From assembly GCA_031278735.1 (NCBI GenBank), contig JAITJU010000171.1:1-5199 (forward strand): DNA of 5,199 bases, read 5' to 3'. The notes beneath the pieces were generated by a model. It was given only the letters and a program-made list of their open reading frames with translations, had not been told where the DNA came from and did no database searches. The position numbers and the translations under genes were made by a program. Source of the DNA: Zoogloeaceae bacterium. Lineage in GTDB: Bacteria > Pseudomonadota > Gammaproteobacteria > Burkholderiales > Rhodocyclaceae. Below are positions 5,098 through 5,199 of this stretch, piece by piece. The first letter of the stretch is position 1. Each line of letters starts with the position of its first letter.

Positions 5098-5199
5098 GGG
5101 ACCCTAGGAGTTCAGGGGAACGTGGGCGGGGAACCTCGCGGAATATAGCCAGTGTCAGGGGGCAAGCCTAGGTTTCGTTTCGCAAGGCGCGCCCCTTTG
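5098..5199. other. Unassigned right end of the window
   Basis: This stretch is G-rich on the plus strand and contains CCTAGG twice (5103-5108 and 5167-5172). No convincing start site, tRNA, terminator or long hairpin is visible. A short plus-strand frame ending at 5171 has no ribosome-binding site. It may belong to a feature continuing beyond the window. Confidence 0.4.

Noticed and set aside
4977..5171. 64-codon plus-strand ORF
   Set aside because: No ribosome-binding site, Arg/Gly/Ser-rich tail without a recognised domain, and it overlaps the short-repeat block.
5103..5172. Two CCTAGG palindromes as possible element ends
   Set aside because: Only six bases are shared, flanks do not match in direct or inverted orientation, and no target duplication or transposase is visible.

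Overview
The window reads as chromosomal DNA of a GC-rich Gram-negative bacterium. Betaproteobacteria is the best guess, from the close resemblance of the TcdA and Rep proteins to their E. coli counterparts together with the high-GC codon use; this is inference, not a database result. The left 3.8 kb is dense coding sequence, for example 39 G/C in the 60 bases from 3241. The last ~500 bases are visibly more AT-rich, for example 26 G/C in the 60 bases from 4921, and hold no gene that I recognise.

Layout. (1) 2-3796, plus strand: three tightly packed genes that look like one transcription unit. They are the 3' part of an Hpt plus HD-GYP signalling protein (cut by the window edge), tcdA (tRNA t6A dehydratase, start overlapping the previous stop as TGATG) and rep (UvrD/Rep-family DNA helicase, 7 nt after tcdA). 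They share no obvious pathway: cyclic-di-GMP-type signalling, tRNA modification and replication-fork repair. (2) 3788-4012: a perfect 17-bp tandem duplication across the rep stop codon, a good sigma-70-type promoter, a hairpin, and a complete tRNA-Gly(CCC) with encoded CCA. (3) 4110-4574, minus strand: a secreted small glycine-zipper protein with Pro-Val-Tyr repeats. Its leader carries a strong Rho-independent terminator only about 35 nt before the start codon, which suggests attenuation or a separate short RNA. (4) 4575-5199: mostly non-coding or unassigned. It has a possible 28-residue cysteine-containing small ORF with an excellent Shine-Dalgarno, a second minus-strand terminator directly after the stop of a 71-codon ORF, and a block of short direct repeats (ATACCCCCAA twice, TGGA words at 10- and 20-bp steps). 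That block reminds me of sequence next to tyrosine-integrase genes, so the segment downstream of the tRNA may be a relic of a mobile element.

No complete novel system is evident. The points most worth a second look are the leader terminator of the glycine-zipper gene, the altered metal-site residues of the HD-GYP protein, and the AT-rich repeat-bearing tail.
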